The translations under genes were made by a program, and so were the position numbers. Below are positions 54,613-64,000 of a DNA stretch of 64,000 bases, piece after piece. Positions within the stretch are counted from its first letter, which is position 1. Each line of letters begins with the position of its first letter. Where the stretch lies: the IMG/VR virus record IMGVR_UViG_3300042288_000581, positions 1 to 64,000 of that record, one strand, 5' to 3'. Source of the DNA: a virus. Under the pieces are notes generated by a model. The model was not told the origin of the DNA and made no database searches. It saw nothing but the letters and a program-made list of their open reading frames with translations.

Positions 54613-56736
54613 ATGAACCTCAATGAGCAAATTGCTGCGAAGGCAAAACAAAACAGAGAGGAAGCACTAAGTTTTGAACAATCTTTACAATTAGAATTCG
54701 ATTCTTTAACTGAAAAATCGGAAGAAAATTTAGAAAAACTTAATGAGCAAATTGATCTAAGAAACGAAGCAATTGAAATAGAAAATGAAATTGCCAATAA
54801 AGTAAGCGTTATTGCAGCAATGTTTTCTAAGAACGCATTGCTTGAAAATTTATTTTACAATAAAGTAGAAGAAAAAATATCTAAGTTTCCCAAGAAAACA
54901 CCAGAAGAATTAAATATTCCATCTCCACAAACACCTTCACCATCATCGCCAAATAAAATGGCAAGCGGTGGTGTTGTTCCTGGGCAAACAAAACAAGAAA
55001 GAAAAGAAAAACAATTACAACCATACGCAGATACATTATCACTGCCATTACAAGCATCTGGTATTGCTGCTCTATCTGTGCTCGGTGATTTTATAAAATC
55101 ATCTGGTTCTTTGGGGGGATTTTTCAAACCATATCTGAATAGTATTGTAAAACCATTTTCAGTTGCTCTAGGTATTACTGATAGCGTTGTTAATTCTTTG
55201 GTGGGTGGTCCTGTACAAGCCGCGATGCTTGATTTAAATCAACAGCAAAGAGATTTTGGTAAAACTTGGGGGCAATTTTTAGGTGATGAGGATTTTATTA
55301 AAAAGTTTATTGATAGAACAATAGATCCAACCGATCCAAATAGACCGTCAGGATTTGTTCCAGCAAACTGGAAGGACGATCCAGAATTTACAGCAGAATT
55401 AAACAGAGTAGCAAAAAAATTCAATATCAATGCCAATGATCTTCTTGCGGTGATGTTAGTTGAAACTGGTGGAACATTAAAACCAGATATTAGAAACCCC
55501 AAAAGCGGAGCAACTGGATTAATACAATTCATTCCTTCTACAGCAGCTGGATTGGGAACATCTACGGATGAACTTGCTCGCATGACTAGAGCGCAGCAAA
55601 TGAAATATGTAGAAAAATATTTTGATAACAAATTACCTCAAGGTGCTACAGGTGGGCAAATATATGCCGCAGTATTTTTACCAGCATTTATTAAAGAAGA
55701 TGTTTTGACAGTCAAAGGAGAAAGATATTATGAAGCAAACGTCGGTCTGGATTATAACCAAGATGGAAAAATTACTAGATCAGATTTAGACGCACACGTA
55801 GAAGAGAAAAAGAAAAAATATAAACTACAGGAAGGAGCAAGTATAGGTAAAAACATATCACCAGGAACACCATATTTAATTACTGGACCAGATGGTGGAT
55901 ATGATACCACAATTCTTGGGATGCCAGTTACACTACATGGTTCTGAAATTGTTGTTGAAAGTAGTGAAGGATTTCAGGTATATCCTGTTAAAAATAAACG
56001 ATATGATATTTTTAAAGATCCTCTCGGAGTATCAAAAAGATGGAGACAAATTGCTATGGGATCTAACACTCAACGTGTGAATGAATTTTCTACTGGTGGT
56101 TCTGCTGATTTCTGGAAGATTGCTGCTTTAGCTTCAAAGGAAGATAGTTTACATCCACAAGGACAAGCTGATATAGCCCAAGCGTTGTATAATCGTGCTG
56201 CTATAGGAACATACCCTGGTGGTAAATCTATAGGTGCTATCATTACTGCTCCTGGTCAGTTCGAACCTACTTTCCATAACGCTGGCGTGTGGGCAGCAAT
56301 AAGAGATAGGAAATCTGCTATTGCTGCTGCTGGAAATGGACAGAAGGTAGATATGGCGGCTCAATCAATAACAAATCCATCATTACAAAGAGAGGCACAA
56401 AGATTTATTGGTGGTAGAACAGACTTTATGGGAGAAAGTCAAAAACCATATATGAAACCTGGAGATGTTACAAGAGGACCAAGATATAATTTTCATGGAT
56501 GGTTTTATGATGCTAAGTTACCTAAACCAGCACCAGTTCCTAAGATGATATCATCTCAAACAAGAACACCTTCCACACAATCGCAATCATCAAACAGAAT
56601 TATTGTGAACAATATGTCTTCCCCCAGTCAACCAAATTTTGTACAACAAGTTCAGAGTGCGATTACTTTTATCCCCAATTTAATTTTTAATTCTCATAAG
56701 TTAAAAAGAGAGTTAGGAATGAGACGTGCTCGATAA
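54613..56736 (+). CDS. Tail protein with transglycosylase and SleB-like domains
   Basis: 707 aa. N-terminal coiled coil (~1-70). Residues ~270-370 are an SLT-type lytic transglycosylase: NDLLAVMLVETGG, SGATGLIQFIPSTA. Residues ~490-640 resemble a SleB-type cell-wall hydrolase: AQALYNRAAIGTYPGG ... APGQFEP. So one tail protein carries two distinct glycan-cutting domains. Starts 1 base after the previous gene. Confidence 0.8.
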   Translation: MNLNEQIAAKAKQNREEALSFEQSLQLEFDSLTEKSEENLEKLNEQIDLRNEAIEIENEIANKVSVIAAMFSKNALLENLFYNKVEEKISKFPKKTPEELNIPSPQTPSPSSPNKMASGGVVPGQTKQERKEKQLQPYADTLSLPLQASGIAALSVLGDFIKSSGSLGGFFKPYLNSIVKPFSVALGITDSVVNSLVGGPVQAAMLDLNQQQRDFGKTWGQFLGDEDFIKKFIDRTIDPTDPNRPSGFVPANWKDDPEFTAELNRVAKKFNINANDLLAVMLVETGGTLKPDIRNPKSGATGLIQFIPSTAAGLGTSTDELARMTRAQQMKYVEKYFDNKLPQGATGGQIYAAVFLPAFIKEDVLTVKGERYYEANVGLDYNQDGKITRSDLDAHVEEKKKKYKLQEGASIGKNISPGTPYLITGPDGGYDTTILGMPVTLHGSEIVVESSEGFQVYPVKNKRYDIFKDPLGVSKRWRQIAMGSNTQRVNEFSTGGSADFWKIAALASKEDSLHPQGQADIAQALYNRAAIGTYPGGKSIGAIITAPGQFEPTFHNAGVWAAIRDRKSAIAAAGNGQKVDMAAQSITNPSLQREAQRFIGGRTDFMGESQKPYMKPGDVTRGPRYNFHGWFYDAKLPKPAPVPKMISSQTRTPSTQSQSSNRIIVNNMSSPSQPNFVQQVQSAITFIPNLIFNSHKLKRELGMRRAR

Positions 56737-56739
56737 ATA
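56732..56739 (+). promoter_or_regulatory. Late promoter GATAAATA in a stop codon
   Basis: Contains the TAA at 56734-56736; 25 bases before ATG 56765. Confidence 0.55.
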
Positions 56740-56764
56740 CAACAAGTAGGAGACCTGTAAAGAA

Positions 56765-59212
56765 ATGCCAGCAGAAAATAATACTTTAACAGGTTTTATA
56801 CTATCTAAAGCTACTCAAAGTAGAAAGGCAGCGAAGAAGAAAGATAAAAGCAAGAAGAAAAAATCCAAGAAAGATACACCACAACAGTCAACTAACTTAT
56901 TGACAGGTGCTCTATCTTCAGTTACTAATTTATTTAAACCAGACAAAGGAAAAGCAGAGGAAGTAGAGAGTAAACAACCAAGAACTTCTGGTGGTGCTAC
57001 TGGTCTTGCTAAAATTTTAACTGAAGGATTTGGATCTCTTACAGCAGATACTCTTGGTCTTGCTGGTGGTCTTGCTGCCATAACCAACATTTTAAATCAG
57101 CAGTTACAAGCACAATCCTTCACGGCTACTGGTGTACAAGCAATCACAAGTATTCTATCAGATCAACTTGAGAATCAATCTTCTATAGTTTCTGGTGTTA
57201 AATCATTGAGACCAGGCGGTGGTGTTGGTAAAGCACCGAGAGCAACGGGTGCACCGAGAGCAACGGGTGGTGGAAGAGGTGGTGGCAGCGCAGATGGTGG
57301 TGGCACACTTACTGGTGCTTTATTACAACGTGCTGGTGATATGGGTATTGGTGCTGGTATTATGGGTGGATTAAGAACTGCCATACAATATCCTCTCACT
57401 ATACCTATAATTGCTACTACTCTCAGTGCATTTAAACTCAGTCAAGATTCTAAATCTACTGCGGAAAGAGTAGTAACTGAAAAAGAAAAGAAATCTGGTC
57501 AAGCATTAACAGAAAAACAAAAGGAAAAAGTTCTCATAGAACAAGCATCAAATCCTTTGACTGGTGGATTTTTAATTCCTACACTCGTCAATCAACAATT
57601 AGAAAATGATAAAAATAAATCTTCAGGGGCAATAATCAAACATTCTTCTGGCACCATGAAGTTTGCTGGTGGCATGACTGGTGGAACGAATAGTATGATA
57701 GGCGAAGCAGGTAAAGAAGCAGTCGTTGATTTGAATTCGAGATCTGCTCGTAGCATGTTTAATGCTAAACCTTCTGCCACTCCAGAGGGCGAATCTGATC
57801 CTGGAATGCAAGCATCAGGTGCCTCTACTCTTGCGGTAGTTGATCAGTTCATCAAAGGTATGGGACCATTAGGTGCTCCAGTCGCACAAGCACTAGGTCC
57901 AGACATTTCTAATTTAGCAAGAACATTTGGTATGTCACAAACACTTCCAAACATAAAAGTTGGTGGTGGTAGATTTAGAGAAGATGCTGGTGCCAAAAAA
58001 ACAAGAGATAAGTTTTTAGAAAATTTAATTGCTGGATCTTTAGAAGCATTGGGGGCTAAGAAAAAAGAAGAGAAAACAGAAGGAACAACACCAAATCCTA
58101 CAGTAACTACACCTCCACCAGGAGTTACTCCACCACAATCAAATCCATCTGGCAATCCAGCATCTCCACCACCTTCAAATGGAAATCAAAAACCAATGGA
58201 CGGTAAGTATTCCGATCCAACCAGTCAAAAGGGCGCGGCTATACCAGATCTAACAGTCGAAGAAGGAAAACATTTAGAAAATAAAGAAGTAAAGCAAAGA
58301 TACTTACCATTCCGTTCAGAATCAAAGTGGAATAAAAGTCATCATATATTATTAAACAGCGGCAATGGGTCTTTTGAAGTTTGGGAAAAACCAGGAATAT
58401 TTAATTGGGCACCGAAAATGGTTTACCAAGGAAAGAAAGATGGTGCTGGCAATATACAAAACAGTGCTATTGCTACGGAAGCTTTTAATGAAGTGAGAGC
58501 TTTTATGCGTGTTCATATGCCAGAGAGTGCTAAAAATACTTTCAAGTGGATAGCAGAAACAGACATCTCCAACGCAAGAAGTTCTAGAGTTAGAGGTGAT
58601 CAAGAAAGGGGAGGAACTATCAAACCATCAATGAAAGAAGGTGGCGTTGTCAAGAAACCTTGGTGGGATTTCTTAGGGTGGGTAACAGGTATGAAGTCAG
58701 TTGAACAAGGAAAGACTGGCATCTATTCCGATGCTCCAATGGGTAGACTTGCTGATAGAACAGCAAATACAAATAAAGCTATACAAGAAATGATGGGTAG
58801 AAATTATGAGAAAGGTGGGTCAGTAAAACAATCAGGCATATCAGATGATGTGGGTGACATCAGGAGAATGATTACTGCGTCACAAATGAGACAACAAGGA
58901 AGAAACTTATTAGGAACCGATAAAGAATTTCCTGGTCAACCTACTGTTGTTGGGGATGATTTGATTCCACGACCAACAGCAACGGCAGTAGCACCACGAT
59001 CATCTCCTGCCAAATCTGTGCCTACTCCAACAGCACAACCATTTGATGGTTTGGATACTGCTACCATTATAAATTTATATCAGCAAGCTGGACCAGCTCC
59101 TATTATACCAGTATCAAATGATGAAGGGCAATCAACAAGTTCTTATGTTGGTGATGCTTTTGGTAGTGGAATAGCTTTTTCTGTGTTGACCATTAATCCT
59201 TGGGGGAATTAA
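56765..59212 (+). CDS. Tape-measure-like tail protein
   Basis: 815 aa. Lys-rich start, Gly/Ala hydrophobic stretches (~85-120, ~195-230), the tape-measure-type motif MIGEAGKEAVVDLNSRSA near 318-335, a Pro-rich linker (~445-480) and a C-terminal region with FRSESKWNKSHH and IATEAFNEVRAFM. Shares a general layout with the two preceding genes. Probably in the tail lumen or hub. Confidence 0.7.
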   Translation: MPAENNTLTGFILSKATQSRKAAKKKDKSKKKKSKKDTPQQSTNLLTGALSSVTNLFKPDKGKAEEVESKQPRTSGGATGLAKILTEGFGSLTADTLGLAGGLAAITNILNQQLQAQSFTATGVQAITSILSDQLENQSSIVSGVKSLRPGGGVGKAPRATGAPRATGGGRGGGSADGGGTLTGALLQRAGDMGIGAGIMGGLRTAIQYPLTIPIIATTLSAFKLSQDSKSTAERVVTEKEKKSGQALTEKQKEKVLIEQASNPLTGGFLIPTLVNQQLENDKNKSSGAIIKHSSGTMKFAGGMTGGTNSMIGEAGKEAVVDLNSRSARSMFNAKPSATPEGESDPGMQASGASTLAVVDQFIKGMGPLGAPVAQALGPDISNLARTFGMSQTLPNIKVGGGRFREDAGAKKTRDKFLENLIAGSLEALGAKKKEEKTEGTTPNPTVTTPPPGVTPPQSNPSGNPASPPPSNGNQKPMDGKYSDPTSQKGAAIPDLTVEEGKHLENKEVKQRYLPFRSESKWNKSHHILLNSGNGSFEVWEKPGIFNWAPKMVYQGKKDGAGNIQNSAIATEAFNEVRAFMRVHMPESAKNTFKWIAETDISNARSSRVRGDQERGGTIKPSMKEGGVVKKPWWDFLGWVTGMKSVEQGKTGIYSDAPMGRLADRTANTNKAIQEMMGRNYEKGGSVKQSGISDDVGDIRRMITASQMRQQGRNLLGTDKEFPGQPTVVGDDLIPRPTATAVAPRSSPAKSVPTPTAQPFDGLDTATIINLYQQAGPAPIIPVSNDEGQSTSSYVGDAFGSGIAFSVLTINPWGN

Positions 59213-59215
59213 AAA

Positions 59216-60619
59216 ATGAACGATTTAAATGCGGTAGTAAAGGAAGTATACATTGAAGGATTAAAAGGTAAGAAGTATATCCTTACTGGTTCGAAACCAG
59301 CAGCTCAGATTGAAAGTATTCGTATCTATGAAGGAATTGATATGCCTACCATGGCAGCAGAATTAACATTAATTGATACCGCGACTAACTTGATTGCCAC
59401 CGCACCAATTGTAGGAACAGAAAAAGTTGTCATAAAAATACAAGTTCCAGCAATTTCAAAAACGGAATACAAGTATGAGTTTGTAATTTATGGCATAAGA
59501 AATAGAATTGTTTCTAGAAATACTCAGATGTATATCTTAGATTTGTTTACCATGGAAGCACTTAAGAATGAAGTCCTTCGTATTGGTAAAAAAGTAGAAG
59601 GCACTGGAGACACTATTGTAAAAGATATACTAACAAATTATCTAGAAGCGGGGTCTAAAATTAAATCTTCCAACTTTGAAACTTGTAAATATAAGACAAA
59701 AGAAATTCCATCTATGAAAAGACCTTTTGACATGATAGCGTCTTTACTCCCCGAGTGTGTGTCAAGTGCTGCTAATCCACAACAAAAAGCAGCGGCATCT
59801 AAAACAACTAAAACAGATAATCCAGGAGCAATAAAATCCGATGTTCCTGATACAACAAAGATAATTTCTGGAAGTGCTGGTTATAAGTTCTTTGAAACAT
59901 ACGATGGATACGTTTTTAAATCTATTGATAAGTTAGTATCGGACCCAGAAAAACATAAAGAGTATGCGTATTCAATTGCTCAAACACCAGAGTCAAATAC
60001 CGAAAACAACACTTACAAAATACTAAATTATTCTTTCGGCAGTCAAGAAAATATTTTACAGAAAATGAGATATGGTGTGTATGGTTCTGTAATTTCTTTC
60101 TTCAATCCATCATCATTAGAATACGAAGAGTATAAATTTTCCTTGGAAAAAGAATATCAACAGATGAAACATCTCGGCACTGATGAAAAGATTCCTGATC
60201 AGATTAAAAACTTTTCACAGTACCCATCGAGAGTAATGCTTCAGTTCTATGATCATGAAACATTCTATTCTGGTTTTGGTATCGCTGACCCAACACAATC
60301 TTCTGGCGGGCAAGCAACACCATATCCAGACTTCAAAAAACAATGGATGGCACAATCTATTAGCAGAAGTATGATAATGAAAAATCAGGTACTAAATATT
60401 ACTATACCATTGAATTTAGAATTAAGAGCAGGCGATAAGTTAAAAGTTAAGTTACCAAATCAATCTCTCGCATCAGAAAGAGAGAAAGAACTTTTTGATA
60501 AAGCTAATAGTGGAGTTTATTTAATTAGTAAAATATCTTATGAAGTTCTAAGAGATAATAACGTAGGACTTGTTGCCGTTTCAAATGTGGAATTAATACG
60601 AGACAACTTAGGTAGTTAA
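59216..60619 (+). CDS. 27: Baseplate hub protein gp27-like
   Basis: 467 aa. IRIYEGIDMPTMAAELTLID, YEFVIYGIRNRIVSRNTQMY and MKRPFDMIASLLPE, then YKFFETYDGYVFKSIDKL, follow the gp27 hub fold (two tube-like domains). The C-terminus has a barrel-type end (GVYLISKISYEVLRDN). gp27 forms the trimeric hub with gp5. Confidence 0.75.
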   Translation: MNDLNAVVKEVYIEGLKGKKYILTGSKPAAQIESIRIYEGIDMPTMAAELTLIDTATNLIATAPIVGTEKVVIKIQVPAISKTEYKYEFVIYGIRNRIVSRNTQMYILDLFTMEALKNEVLRIGKKVEGTGDTIVKDILTNYLEAGSKIKSSNFETCKYKTKEIPSMKRPFDMIASLLPECVSSAANPQQKAAASKTTKTDNPGAIKSDVPDTTKIISGSAGYKFFETYDGYVFKSIDKLVSDPEKHKEYAYSIAQTPESNTENNTYKILNYSFGSQENILQKMRYGVYGSVISFFNPSSLEYEEYKFSLEKEYQQMKHLGTDEKIPDQIKNFSQYPSRVMLQFYDHETFYSGFGIADPTQSSGGQATPYPDFKKQWMAQSISRSMIMKNQVLNITIPLNLELRAGDKLKVKLPNQSLASEREKELFDKANSGVYLISKISYEVLRDNNVGLVAVSNVELIRDNLGS

Positions 60620-60620
60620 G

Positions 60621-60833
60621 ATGGAAAACATTCACAAACATATTGAACACGACAAAAAAATAATTGATGATGCTTTAGTGTCATCGCAAGCAAGAAGACA
60701 TGCTGAAGAAGAATTAGAAGCACTAGAAAAATTTCTGGAGAGACACCCAGAAACTCAGCACGACCCAACTCCATTTGAATTATTTTGCGATGAGAATCCA
60801 AATGCTTTAGAGTGTAGAATTTATGATAACTAA
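60621..60833 (+). CDS. cp12: CP12-like Calvin-cycle regulator
   Basis: 70 aa. C-terminal FELFCDENPNALECRIYDN is the CP12 signature (CxxNP...ECRxYD), which in CP12 ties up GAPDH and phosphoribulokinase through a disulfide. The N-terminal half (EHDKKIIDDALVSSQARRHA) lacks the first Cys pair, as in some phage CP12 forms I recall. By blocking the Calvin cycle it would divert NADPH and carbon to nucleotide synthesis. It sits between gp27-like and gp5-like genes, so it would be expressed late. Confidence 0.85.
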   Translation: MENIHKHIEHDKKIIDDALVSSQARRHAEEELEALEKFLERHPETQHDPTPFELFCDENPNALECRIYDN

Positions 60834-60835
60834 TC

Positions 60836-63478
60836 ATGCTGTTACCTGAATTAAATACACCAATTGGATTCGCAGGTAAAGACGGATTCTATTGGTGGAT
60901 TGGGCAAGTTGAAACAGACAAAGACCCAAAGGCATCTTTTAGATATAAAGTAAGAATCGTAGGGCAACATCTAAAGAGTTGTACATCTGTTCCCTATGAG
61001 GATTTGCCTTGGGCTACTGTGCTAATGCCAGTGACACACACATCAAGTGAAGGAAAGAGCAATCATTCTCCTGTAAGATTACAGAAAGGTGATTGGGTAA
61101 TGGGATTCTTTCTTGATGGTGCTACTGGACAACACCCCGTCATCATGGGGCAGATGGCAAAGGTATATAATTCTTCGAAAAATAAATCAATTGAAACTTC
61201 AGTCCCTGCTGATGCTTGTTTATCATATCAACGTTATGTTCCACCAACAAACCCATCCGTAACGTTGCCAGCTGGAGCACAAGACGCAGCAGCGAATCAA
61301 ACAACAGGAACCGCCACAACACAACTACCACCATCAACTCTTGCTGCTGGAACAAATGGAGAAAAAACTGTAGGCAATCCAGCAGGTTCTTACTTCTGTG
61401 TTGGTGTTGCTGACCCACTGTGTAAGAAAACAAACACAGTTAAGACAAAGATGGAGCAAACGCTCACAGAATTTTTGGGCAGCGTCTCGAAAAATGGTGG
61501 GCAGATTGGCACACAAATGTTGAGTAGTACAACAGGGACTGTAGTTGACTATGCTGGAACAGCACAGGGATATATCAGTAGAATAAATGGCATCGCAAGA
61601 ACATATGTTGAAGCAGCTAAAGCAAAGTTACATTCTCTTTTAAAGCAAGGTGTCAAAGTAGTTGTAAAATTTTTGCTTGGTATTCCATCACCAGAATCGC
61701 TCAAAGACCCTAAGACTGGTACAGTTATTAAGAAGAGAAGGTTGGGAGTTCTCGGTAAATTAACCAAGTGGTTGAATGAACAATTAGGAAAACTAAACTG
61801 TCAGATTGCTGACCTTGAGGAAAAGTTATTTGATTTCTTGACTAATCTATTGACGAATCTGTTGCTTGAGGCAGTTAACGCAGCAACATGTGTTATTGAA
61901 GGAATCATCTCACAAATTTTAAGTCAAATCTCAAGTTTTCTAGAGAGTATTGTATCATCTATTCTCGGTCCTTTACAGGCGTTGCTTGGAATCATAGCAA
62001 GTCCATTGAATATTCTTGGAGCAGCTCTACAATTCATCTTTCAACTCCTTGGTATCAGTTGCTCTGGAGCAGGAGAAAAATGTTTAACAGAAGAGCAACT
62101 GAAATCCGCATGTAATAAGAGAGCAAAGAAAAAACCTGGAGCAGATGACTTCGCTAAACTAGATGCTTTGATAGATAAGATTGCTTCTGAGGGTGTCTCT
62201 GAGTTACAGACAACTTGTGAGGAAGCGTATTCTTTGCCTTGCCCAGAACCTACTACAGCAGTTCCTGGTGGAGGTATTCCTGGCACACCATCTGGACCTG
62301 TCATACCACCAGAACCAGAACCGCCATCGCCATTCCCAGAGGTGCCAGAGTATGTAGAACCAACAACGCCCACTCCAACAGATCCAGTGCCTGTGGCAGT
62401 ATTCCCCCCAGTGAATGTAGAGGAAGATGAATTTGACACGATTGTAATTAGTGGTGTATCAACAGTAGAAACAAATGTAGATGCTAGAGTTTCTATTGAT
62501 TTGAAAAGAGAAGAAGATATTATAATGTCTGGTTCATCAACTAACGTATTCTCTCCCGTATCTACTGGCACACCAGATCCACTATTGTTTACTCTAATCG
62601 CTAACAAAACAAGAGTAACAAGAAGAGAAAACATTGCTTTTACCCTTGCTGTTTCTTCTGGTTCAGTTCCTGATGGAACTGAGTATGATTTCTTACTCTT
62701 CGGCAATGTTGAGAGTCGTGATTTTGTTGGTGGTACAACGGTAGGAAAAATGAGAATGGTCGGAAACGTTGCTGTTACTACAGTTACAATTTCTGAAAAC
62801 ATTAGTGTCTCCACAGAAGAAGTAGTTACGTTTAGTGTTTTGGGACCAGGCGTGACAGTAGACTTTACAATCTATAATGATTCTCCAGTCACACCCACAA
62901 CTCCAGAAGATAGAGAATTTATTCCACCTACTTTTGGTCCACCTATTGTAGATGATAGGGGAAGGATACTTGATATTCCTATCGTTGATCCTGGAGATAA
63001 TTATATTAAACCACCATTCATACGAATCTATGGTGAGGGAAATGGAGCATCAGCATCTGCGGTTGTGGATGAAAACGGGAAGATCGTTAAGGTTAAAGTT
63101 GAACGCCCTGGATCAGGTTATGTTCCTAATAAACCATCAGGTACAAACTGTTTCATAGATGGATTCATTGTCATCAGACCAGGATATGGATACACTTCAT
63201 CTCCAATCATCTATGTAAATGGTGAGAAAACTGTAGCACAAGCAGAAATTACAAATGGATATGTGAGTAACATCAAGATAATAAATAAAATTAAAACCTT
63301 CGATGAGTTTCCTACGATAGAAATCATTGGTGGTGGTGGCAATGGAGCACTAGCAATTCCATCTTTCTCTTGCTTAGAGCAAGAATTGTTTGATAGATAT
63401 ACTCAAGGTATTGCTCCATTCGGAACAGCTGAAGTTGTTGATTGTCCCGATGGCAATTGTGATGATTGTACTGTGTAA
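60836..63478 (+). CDS. 5: Baseplate hub protein gp5-like (OB domain)
   Basis: 880 aa. Residues ~15-110 are the gp5-type OB domain: FYWWIGQVETDKDPKASFRY, LPWATVLMPVTHT, GDWVMGFFLDGATGQHPVIM. A long helical region (~200-430) has hydrophobic stretches, then a Pro/Glu linker (~460-530) and beta domains with VDPGDNYIKPPFIRIYG-type repeats. No lysozyme domain is seen, unlike T4 gp5; the hydrolase work seems moved to the neighbouring genes. Confidence 0.78.
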   Translation: MLLPELNTPIGFAGKDGFYWWIGQVETDKDPKASFRYKVRIVGQHLKSCTSVPYEDLPWATVLMPVTHTSSEGKSNHSPVRLQKGDWVMGFFLDGATGQHPVIMGQMAKVYNSSKNKSIETSVPADACLSYQRYVPPTNPSVTLPAGAQDAAANQTTGTATTQLPPSTLAAGTNGEKTVGNPAGSYFCVGVADPLCKKTNTVKTKMEQTLTEFLGSVSKNGGQIGTQMLSSTTGTVVDYAGTAQGYISRINGIARTYVEAAKAKLHSLLKQGVKVVVKFLLGIPSPESLKDPKTGTVIKKRRLGVLGKLTKWLNEQLGKLNCQIADLEEKLFDFLTNLLTNLLLEAVNAATCVIEGIISQILSQISSFLESIVSSILGPLQALLGIIASPLNILGAALQFIFQLLGISCSGAGEKCLTEEQLKSACNKRAKKKPGADDFAKLDALIDKIASEGVSELQTTCEEAYSLPCPEPTTAVPGGGIPGTPSGPVIPPEPEPPSPFPEVPEYVEPTTPTPTDPVPVAVFPPVNVEEDEFDTIVISGVSTVETNVDARVSIDLKREEDIIMSGSSTNVFSPVSTGTPDPLLFTLIANKTRVTRRENIAFTLAVSSGSVPDGTEYDFLLFGNVESRDFVGGTTVGKMRMVGNVAVTTVTISENISVSTEEVVTFSVLGPGVTVDFTIYNDSPVTPTTPEDREFIPPTFGPPIVDDRGRILDIPIVDPGDNYIKPPFIRIYGEGNGASASAVVDENGKIVKVKVERPGSGYVPNKPSGTNCFIDGFIVIRPGYGYTSSPIIYVNGEKTVAQAEITNGYVSNIKIINKIKTFDEFPTIEIIGGGGNGALAIPSFSCLEQELFDRYTQGIAPFGTAEVVDCPDGNCDDCTV

Positions 63479-63490
63479 GAGGTGAAGTAA

Positions 63491-64000
63491 ATGCCAAAGA
63501 ACTGGTTAGAATTACAGAACGATTTAAGAACAGGAGCACGTAGTCTTCCCAGACCTACTGTAAGCGGGAAGTGCGGTACTGGATTAAGAAACTTCACCCC
63601 AGATGCTAATTTAAACCTTCCAAGTTTAGCAGATGCTACTTCTGGTGTCAATAGTTTTCTTGGAGACATACAAGATGAGATAGACCAGTTTGGTTCTGAA
63701 GTGATGGGAGTGCTTCAAGATATTGGAGCATGGATTCCACCAGAACTACAGGGATTTGGAAGTTCTGGTTCACTAAATCCAGAATCAGATGTTCAAGCAA
63801 GTAAAGTAGCAGACATAACAAAACTAGAAACAACAACATCGCAAGGTGGTAATTTAATTAAGCAAGAAGGATATAATGAGTTAACTGGTGGTGCGTTCTG
63901 GCAAGTGAGAACAGCACAAGGAGCTGGAGTACGTGTAGAACCAAATGGTTCTTTGCTTTTATCATCAGTTAAAAATCCATCAAACGACCCAAACACGGGC
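63491..64000 (+). CDS. Structural protein, 5' part, runs off the window
   Basis: 170 codons visible from ATG 63491 (AGGTGAAG upstream). Begins MPKNWLELQNDLRTGARSLP; the FWQVRTAQGAGVRVEPNG segment resembles the hub/spike-type beta repeats. Probably another baseplate hub component. Confidence 0.65.
   Translation, partial: MPKNWLELQNDLRTGARSLPRPTVSGKCGTGLRNFTPDANLNLPSLADATSGVNSFLGDIQDEIDQFGSEVMGVLQDIGAWIPPELQGFGSSGSLNPESDVQASKVADITKLETTTSQGGNLIKQEGYNELTGGAFWQVRTAQGAGVRVEPNGSLLLSSVKNPSNDPNTG

Overview
The window is a 64-kb piece of a T4-like cyanomyovirus genome, a tailed phage of marine Synechococcus or Prochlorococcus. The evidence is a T4-type replication core (RegA, gp43, UvsX, gp41, gp61, gp32, gp33), T4-type baseplate genes, host-derived photosynthesis and metabolism genes (psbA, two hli genes, a CP12-like gene, speD, mazG, phoH, thyX, nrdAB, hsp20), about 24 tRNA genes, and many T4-type late promoters (TATAAATA and variants).

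Layout: 1-6970 is replication (end of regA, hsp20, two overlapping paralogous small genes, gp43, uvsX, gp41, mazG). 7009-13925 holds a nuclease-like, ligase-like and HIGH-type nucleotidyltransferase trio followed by small and virion-type proteins. 13925-18898 is primase, ribonucleotide reductase and a nuclease. 18885-20501 is a lysis block, where a C39-type peptidase and a GH24 lysozyme look joined by a -1 ribosomal frameshift signal. 20697-29479 is the tRNA region: small proteins, an SLH/porin-like gene between two tRNA-Ser genes, an HNH gene, and several structured RNAs, including a 96-nt element present twice, each copy directly abutting a tRNA 3' end. 29519-29879 looks like a glutamine (Downstream-peptide/glnA-type) riboswitch with its short ORF. 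29908-31664 is a minus-strand run of ten very small genes. 31920-33007 carries two hli genes and an oxygenase. 33011-37400 (minus) has a subtilase and a repeat-rich fibre-like protein. 37555-47672 runs from psbA through speD, RNase H, thyX, phoH, gp33 and gp32. 47697-64000 holds baseplate, hub, tape-measure-like and head-completion genes.

Regulation is unusually legible. Host-type promoters (TTGACA and a -10 box) often have the -35 box in the loop of an inverted repeat, especially in front of tRNA blocks, the RlpA-like gene and gp32. Late promoters are often built into the stop codon of the upstream gene, and two lie in or beside hairpins that would hide the next gene's ribosome-binding site in read-through RNA. 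psbA has a host-type and a late promoter overlapping in one site.

All calls come from reading the sequence and from recalled family knowledge; no database search was run.
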